From Costus lasius (lineage: Eukaryota; Streptophyta; Magnoliopsida; Zingiberales; Costaceae): a DNA stretch of 64,000 nucleotides. This document shows, one piece after another, positions 57,821 to 64,000 of the stretch. Under the pieces are notes generated by a model. The model made no database searches. It was not told the DNA's origin and saw only the letters and a program-made list of their open reading frames with translations. The DNA is taken from NCBI GenBank assembly GCA_027563935.2, contig CM050449.1, forward strand, positions 56,437,949 through 56,501,948, written 5' to 3'. Position 1 is the stretch's first letter. Each line of letters starts with the position of its first letter. A program made the translations under genes and the position numbers.

Positions 57821-59490
57821 TGATGGAACCCCTAATCTAAGGGGGAAAGAAACCCTAAACATGCGCATCTAGCATGCATAGCGGAAAGAGGGCTTCAAGT
57901 AGATCGCATATGAACTATATGTTAACTTAATTCAACTTAAGATCAAGTTTTGATCTTACCAATGCCATGGATTGGATGGCGGCTTGGAATGAGAGAGAGC
58001 AAGCGAGATCTCCTCCAAAGAATACACACACCAAGTGATGAAGGCTTCCAACTTGCGCAACTTTGTGCTAGCAAAATGCCAAGTTGTCCTTCTCGAGTGG
58101 TAGGGATGAAGATGATGCTTTTGCCGGTTCTGCTCTTGTCGTCCACCCCAAGCTTCTCTCAAGTCTCGCCGAGCAAGAGCAAAACGCAAGGAGACAAGGG
58201 ATGAATGAGCTCAAGCCGTTTTGGCGTTTCAAGGAGCCATGCGCTCAATGACTTTCCAAATTTGGAAACTCCATTAAGCCATGCGTTCTCCTCTTCAAGC
58301 AAACCGCCCAAAACGCTTATGGATCGAACCATGGGTTCACCCATGTAAACCGGTTCAATCCAAATTGGTCCAAACCAAAGCAATCGGTCTAGATCAACCA
58401 AACCCTAAGGTTTCCAATCCAACCGTTCATCTTATGATGCTCTTGATCTCACCGATCTAGCATCAATACTCTCGATCGAAGCTTACCGATCTCAAGCCCT
58501 AATCAATCAAACATGATCAAGCTAGATCTCACTTACAATCAGAGTCTATATCCCTTTAAACTGAACCCAAATAATTCAGTCCACACGATCTGACTCAAAG
58601 AAAGCCATATCACCAAATTGTGTGACCCTGAGGGTTTCCTTTAAACGTCGGTAACGATAACTTACGTTATCACGATCAGTGAGGGGTATCTAGCAACACA
58701 TCACTGTCTCCCGATATAAAGGAAAGAGTCTTCCAAGACTCCACCCAAACCATAGCATAAGTGTGAATCAACTCACTTGGCATACATGATTCCTTTGCCA
58801 CTGGATGTTCTTATTGGACAAGCATGTCAAGCCTGTAACTCCAATACGATGAGCATGATTAGATCAGATGAACATAGTCATCTGGGTATGGCCATACACT
58901 TCCTCAATCATCTCATATAGGGGGGCCCTCTAGAACATCACACTCCTTAAACAAGGAGACGGCAATCCTTTATCTATCACAAGTGCCCTAACCTGACTCA
59001 AGCTCACCATCCAAGATAGTCTATAATCATTATGTTTCAAATGATATTGAACTACCTCAAAACAATGACAATCATCATTTAGAAACACAAGTGATCTCAA
59101 GTCAAAGGACATGTGCCACTTAGTGCTTACAAGGATCATTCACATTGTGACAAGCAATGGAATATCCCAGTAGGGTCTGTCCAGTACATCCAATGTACCC
59201 ATGAGTCTACATCTTATTCCATGCTCGAAGCATCCTATAAGATTAGCACTCATATCAGTCTCAATCATATCAAGGCTGTCTCAAGTTCACCAAGATATCT
59301 CGACTAAGGACTTATAGCCTGTCAGCCTAGCTGAACAGCTTTGAGACATTATTCAGAAGTACACTTATTACAGCAGACAAGGTAACAACCTGAATAATAA
59401 CCATGCCTTTTATAAACATAAGAGTTTATTACATGATACTTTTACAATCCCAAAGGCCTCAAACATTAGCCTTAAGGGCATACCCCAACA
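57821..59490 (-). repeat. 5' LTR of copia N
   Basis: 1670 bp, indistinguishable by eye from 50358-52027. The terminal stem-loop is at 57829-57844. Confidence 0.96.
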
Positions 59491-59572
59491 CTAAGCATAC
59501 AAGCGCAAACATGGATCACAAAAACCTCAAGCAATCATAAAAACATGCTAATAACTAGGCTCTGATACCAAT
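59491..59572 (-). other. Leader start and primer-binding site of copia C
   Basis: 82 bp between insertion N and C's 5' LTR. It contains the second CTAAG copy and the primer site TGGTATCAGAGC (minus strand, 59559-59570). The rest of C's leader is at 48806-50357. Confidence 0.88.
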
Positions 59573-61237
59573 TGAAAGTCCCCTATCACGAGGGGGCGAA
59601 ACCCTAATAGGCGCATGCAGAGGTTTTAACACAGCGGAAAAGGTTTCTAGATCGATGCATGCAGTATGATCAACTTTAAATTTTGTATACATGAGAATCG
59701 ATCCTTACCGATGCCATTTCTTGGATGGCGTCTAGGAAGTAGAGAGTCAAACGCTTCTCCTCCAAATGGTGCGCACACAAGGTGATCAATGCGCCTACTC
59801 CCTTAGTGCTCCTTGTGCTAGCAAGGTTCCAAGGTCTCCTGATCGAATGGAAGGGAAGGAGATGTTTTTTCTTCTTGGCCGAATCCTCTCCAAAGCGTCA
59901 AGGCGACACACAACGAGTGAACCTCTAGAGAGAGGGGCGAGAGGCGAGAATAAACCTTCTCTTGGCGTGAACGTGAGGCGTGGCCTCATGGTTTCTAAAA
60001 ATAGCAAACCACCAACGTTCATGCGACCATGGGTTTACCCGAACGCATTTTGCTCTCCCCTTGAACCATGCGCTCACATGATGAGCTGGTTCAATTTCGG
60101 TTTGGTTCAAAGAGCAATTAAGCCAAGCATCTGGTTCAGATCACAATAAACCCTAAAGGTTCAAGATCCAACCGTTCATCTCTTGATGCTCTTGATCTCA
60201 CCGATCTAGCATCAATTCTCTCGATCGAAGCTTATCGATCTCAAGCCCTAATCAATCAAACATGACCAGACCAGATCTCACTAACAATCAGAGATTAAAT
60301 CCCTTTAAACTAAACCAAAATAATTCAGTCCACACAATCTGACTTAAGTAAGCCATATCATCAAATTGTGCGACCCTAAGGGTTTCCTTCAAATGTCGGT
60401 AACGATAACTCACGTTATCACGATCAGTGAGGGGTATCTAGCAACACATCACTGTCTCCCGATATAAAGGAAAGAGTCTTCCAAGACTACACCCAAACCA
60501 CAGCACAAGTGTGAACCCAACTCACTAGGCATATGTGTTTCCTTTGCCACTGGACGTTCTTATTGGACAAGCGTGTCAAGCCTATAATTCCAATATGATG
60601 AGAATGATTAGATCAGATGATCATAGTCATCTGGGTATGGCCATACACTTTCTCAATCATCTCATCCAGGGGGCCCCTATAGAACATCACACTCCAATCA
60701 AGGAGACGGCAATCCTATATCTATCACTAGTGCCCTAACATGACTCATGCTCATTATCCAAGATAATCTATAACCATTATGTTTCAAATGATATCGAACT
60801 ACCTCAAAACAATGCCAATCATTATTTAGAAACACAAGTGATCTCAAGTTAGAGGAAATATGCCACTTGTTTGCATATAAGGATTATTCACATTGTGACA
60901 AGCAATTGAATATCCTAAGTAGGGTCTGTCCAGTACATCCAATGTACCCAAGAGTCTACATCTTATTCCATGCTCGAAGCATCCTATAAGATTAGAACAC
61001 ATATTAGTCTTAATTATATCAAGGCTGTCTCATGTTCACCAAGATATCTCGACTAAGGACAAAACTGCATGTCAGCCAAGCTGAACAGCATTGAGACATT
61101 ATTCAGAAGTATACATATTGCAGCAGATGATGTAACAACCTGAATAACAACCATTGCCTTTATAAACGTAGAGTTTAAACATGATACTGAAATAATCCCA
61201 AGGCTTCAAACATTAGCCTTAAGGGCATACCCCAACA
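59573..61237 (-). repeat. 5' LTR of copia C
   Basis: 1665 bp, uninterrupted, and therefore the reference for the split 3' LTR. It contains the empty site of F at about 59826. The terminal stem-loop is at 59580-59595. Confidence 0.94.
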
Positions 61238-61517
61238 GCTATTTCTAGGGAAGCTACGGACTCGATGGTTTGCTCATTTTGTGGTACAACATGTTCGACC
61301 TTATGGTGCCATCACGATATGGGTAGAGTACACTGGAAGTTTTTCTATAAATGGGCATATACTCAAACACTACTTCGAGGATGAACAGATACAGAAAGGG
61401 GTTGTACTTACCCTTTCATCCCGTGGACTTGGTGGATTAAAAACTACTTATGGTCGAGCTATAGACCCTAAACTAGTGCTCTTGGGAGGCAACCCAAGTT
61501 TTTATTTGCTTGTTTGA
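61238..61517 (+). pseudogene. Athila K: integrase C-terminal end
   Basis: Reading continues from 31920: LFLGKLRTRWFAHFVVQHV and RPYGAI, matching the SH3-like C-terminal domain of Athila integrases, then GGLKTTYGRAIDPKLVLLGGNPSFY, a tail with the LLGGNP motif typical of Athila pol ends. The stop at 61515-61517 is 7 bases before the LTR start. It is open here but belongs to a heavily broken gene. Confidence 0.88.
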
Positions 61518-61524
61518 TGTTGAG

Positions 61525-62052
61525 TGATGACACCAAAATTCATAGTATATTTTATGTCATTTCATTGGTATTTTTGTGTCATATTTATGCTTCTTTGCTT
61601 ATTTTTATACCCTTTTTGTCAAATATTGTAGAACCTACTTCTATTTTAGTTTTTGATGATTTTCAGGTAAAAGGCACGATTTTAAGGCATTTTTAGGCAA
61701 ATTCAGATACATAGAAGAATTCCCATCATCCAGAAAAGATTTCATGTTAATTTCCAAAAAGATTGATGCTTCAAACCAAATTACGGCAGGGCCGTAATTT
61801 ATATTACGGTACCGTAATTTCGTAGCACTACCATAATTTCAGAGCCCTGCTGTATTTTGGGGTGATTTTCATACAGAAAGTTTTCAGAAATTATGGCACC
61901 TCCGTAATGAAAATCACGGGCCGTATTTTGAGTCATTTTTCCACCCGAAAGATTTCCAGAAATTATGGTACTGCCGTAATAGATTTCACAGTGCCGTAAT
62001 TGCCAGACAGTTTCGATTAGAGAATTCGACTGAAATTACGGCAGTGCTGTTG
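61525..62052 (+). repeat. 3' LTR of Athila K, left part
   Basis: Starts TGATGACACCAAAATTC, mirrored by LTR I's minus-strand start at 3353. It contains the TTACGGCAGGGCCGTAA-like dyad stretch at 61780-62045. Resemblance to LTR I is lost at about 62045-62053, so the LTR is probably interrupted there. Confidence 0.65.
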
Positions 62053-62966
62053 ATGTAGCGCAAATCTGTAAATCCTGCAAATTTAGCAATCTGCGCAGCA
62101 ATCACAGGCGTGACAGCCTTCACAGCCATCCCGTGGTCATCTCATCCAAGGAAATCACGGCCGTGACTAGACACACGGCTAGGCCGTGTTCTTCTCGGCA
62201 TATTCTGGAGACACAGCGGCTGGAGCACCTTGGGGCCACTAGAGATCTTGCCATCCACGGCTCCGATCATCACAAAACTCTGGCTATGAAGTCTCCTCCT
62301 TTGTGCGAACTCCTGGTGCAAAGGATCCGGCTATCAGATGGCCAGATTGCCGGAGTCGAGCGGCGCCATGTTCGGTGGCTCGTCCTCTGCTCTGCCCCAT
62401 ATGCCCAACCGATCGACCCCAGATTCTAGTCACAGACTCTCCTCGTCGCCACGAGCCTCCCACCAGAAGGAATCGACCATCTGGCTGGTGGATTGCCGGA
62501 ATCGAAAACTTTTCTGATTCCCAGCTTTCGCTACCATCTACCCTATTCCCGGCCCAGCGTGCTGCAATCCGGCTCCGAAAGCTTCCCGTCCACCCGCGGC
62601 CGGCACACGCTCCTCCTGCCGAAGTATCGGCAGAACAGCTACCGGCGACAACCCCTATTCGTCGACGAGCGCACGCGAACGAGGAAGGCAACAATACTCG
62701 CCGATCCAATGGTTGCCATGCCTTTGCCCCTGTTCAACGGTCAGATCTGCCTTCCTACAATCAACGCCTGGCATTCTTTTTGTGAAATCTTCTCCAATCG
62801 GATGAGTTTCGAGGTGATCTAGGTATCGATCCCCACTAATTTGAGTCAGATTCTATCCATCCATGCTATCAAATCTCTGATCAGACGTCCAAATCAGAAT
62901 ATATCCTCAACACTTAAATGGACGGCTCACGTTTAATGCGGCCTGAAGCTTTTCCAATGCACCTTG
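62053..62966. other. Unassigned GC-rich segment between Athila LTR and copia LTR P
   Basis: Composition changes abruptly from AT-rich LTR to GC-rich text. At 62145-62195 there are CACGGCCGTG and CACGGCTAGGCCGTG motifs like those of chromovirus L. Open frames up to 160 codons on both strands overlap each other and show no recognisable domain. It could be part of another retroelement; I cannot assign it. Confidence 0.4.
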
Positions 62967-64000
62967 TGAAGAAACCCCTTTCAAGAGGGGGGCGTGAAAC
63001 CCTAAAGGGGGGGGGCGCATTTTCAAGATTTTCGCAAGGAAGCATAGGGTTTATTAGGATCTTTTGCATGCCATATGATTAACATCAAAACGATTGCAAC
63101 CATGAATGAAGGATCATACCATCGCCATCATATGGATGGTAGCTTGGAAGCAAAGACCGAAAGGGATCTTCTCCCTAGTTGACGCACACAAGGTGATGTG
63201 CCTACTCCTTGGAGATCCTTGTGCTAGCAAGGTTCTTCAAGGGTTCTTGCCGTATGGAAAGGGAATGAGAGATGGTCTCTAGGCTTGCCGAACCTTCTCC
63301 AAGATGTCTCCTTCTCCACACCAAGGTCTCGTCGAGAGAGAGAGGTGCCGAAGGTTGAATGGAGCGTTCACTTGTTTTGGTGTTGAAGGGAACATGCGCT
63401 TATTACTTTCCAAAATAGGAAAGACATTAAGCCATGCGTTCAAGATCTCTAAACCGATCAATAACGCCACAAACAATGAACCATGCGTTCAAGCTCTTGA
63501 ACCGGTTCAATGTAAATGCATTTGGTCCAAAGACCAAACCAAACCAGCCCAAGCCATTTGGTCTAGATCATCTTAAACCCTAAGGCTGCAGATCTAACCG
63601 TTCATCTCGTCATGCTCTTGATCTCACCGATCTAGCATCAATACTCTCGATCGAAGCTTACCGATCTCAAGCCCTAATCAATCAAACATGATCAGACCAG
63701 ATCTCACTTACAATCAGAGATTAAATCCCTTTGAACTGAACCGAAACAATTCAGTCCACACGATCTGACTTAAGTAAGCCATATCATCAAATTGTGCGAC
63801 CCTAAGGGTTTCCTTTAAATGTCGGTAACGATAACTTACGTTATCACGATCAGTGAGGGGTATCTAGCAACACATCACTGTCTCCCGATATAAAGGAAAG
63901 AGTCTTCCAAGACTACACCCAAACCACAGCACAAGTGTGAATCCACTTCACTAGGCATACATGTATCCTTTGCCACTGGATGTTCTTATTGGACAAGCGG
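62967..64000 (-). repeat. Copia-family LTR P, cut by window edge
   Basis: Minus-strand family LTR whose U5 end is at 62967 (TGAAGAAACCCCTTTC on +), with the stem-loop at 62975-62990. It runs to the window end inside the conserved LTR body. The left flank CCTTG (62962-62966) is the presumed target copy. Solo LTR or 3' LTR of a minus-strand element cannot be decided. Confidence 0.85.

Larger units (their letters stand above)
50358..59490 (-). mobile_element. Ty1-copia element N, pristine full-length copy
   Basis: 9133 bp with perfect CTAAG duplications (50353-50357 and 59491-59495). The LTRs are 1670 bp each and I could find no difference between them. It has an open 1294-codon gag-pol, a full primer site and a polypurine tract. 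It is inserted in C's leader in the same orientation. Of all copies here it is the best candidate for a recently active, autonomous element. Confidence 0.96.
31921..61237 (-). mobile_element. Ty1-copia element C (minus strand), outer shell of the 29-kb block
   Basis: Outer boundaries are set by perfect GCTAT duplications (31916-31920 and 61238-61242) and LTRs of 1665 bp each after removing insertion F. C keeps its 5' LTR (59573-61237), primer site, leader pieces (59491-59572 and 48806-50357), the last part of pol (35304-36953) and its 3' LTR (31921-32178 plus 33877-35283). Gag, protease, integrase and early RT are deleted at the junction with E. I read about 18 LTR differences, about 1.1%, so it is older than the copies inside it. 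Confidence 0.9.
28062..62052 (+). mobile_element. Athila-type Ty3-gypsy element K (decayed, split by copia C)
   Basis: K runs from late gag at 28062 through pol to 31920, then after the 29-kb insertion from 61238 to the pol end, and into a 3' LTR starting at 61525. Its 5' half is missing from the window because L is inserted in its gag. The join is proven by protein continuity: FNSRLRL before and FLGKLRTRW after the GCTAT target site. Many in-frame stops and small indels mark it as the oldest layer here. Confidence 0.88.

Noticed and set aside
62303..62785. 160-codon open frame as a host gene
   Set aside because: It overlaps a 141-codon antisense frame, has no recognisable motif and lies in repeat-rich sequence.

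Overview
This window reads as heterochromatic, intergenic DNA from a flowering plant. Almost every base can be assigned to LTR retrotransposons of typical angiosperm lineages: Ty1-copia of the Tork/Angela type, Ty3-gypsy Tekay with a chromodomain, Ty3-gypsy Athila, and one further Ty3 chromovirus. I found no host gene, no complete tRNA or rRNA gene, no CRISPR array and nothing bacterial. The species cannot be named from the sequence.

The elements are nested. The base layer is an old, stop-ridden Athila element (K, + strand). Its polyprotein runs 28062-31920, resumes at 61238-61510, and is followed by its 3' LTR from 61525. Two large insertions split or flank it. On the left is a chromovirus fragment (L, 3354-4050 and 23449-24918). 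It is interrupted by a Tekay element (B, 4051-23448), whose 3' LTR is itself interrupted by a full-length copia element (A, 12013-21107, target-site duplication GTTGG). Further left, L is cut by Athila-type LTR pieces, which in turn carry two stacked copia LTRs running off the window edge. A 3.1-kb solo LTR (M, 24922-28056, duplication CATGG) sits at the L/K border.

On the right, Athila integrase is split at a GCTAT target site by a 29-kb block (31921-61237) that began as one minus-strand copia element (C). C contains a solo LTR (F, 32179-33871, duplication GTTCC), a truncated plus-strand copy (E), a nearly complete plus-strand copy inside E's LTR (D, 38937-48056, duplication GTTTA) and a pristine minus-strand copy (N, 50358-59490, duplication CTAAG). 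C and E meet at 36953-37030 in an inverted junction left by a deletion of roughly 9 kb. A last copia LTR (P) starts at 62967 and leaves the window.

A, C, D, E, F, G, H, N and P are one copia family: LTRs of about 1.65-1.69 kb starting TGTTGGGGTATGCCC, a tRNA-iMet primer site, a 1.6-1.9-kb untranslated leader, and a single 1294-codon gag-pol frame. LTR divergence agrees with the nesting: I found no difference in N, 1 substitution plus a poly-C change in D, 2 substitutions in A, about 12 in B and about 18 in C. N and A have open reading frames and complete ends and could be recently active. D carries one amber stop; B carries a stop and a frameshift; K, L, C and E are dead.

The least expected signals are a conserved stem-loop 7-8 nt from the U5 terminus of every copia copy, a Pol III A/B-box pair in the leader of only some copies, a strictly 63-bp-periodic GC-dyad array in L, and the microduplicated C/E junction.
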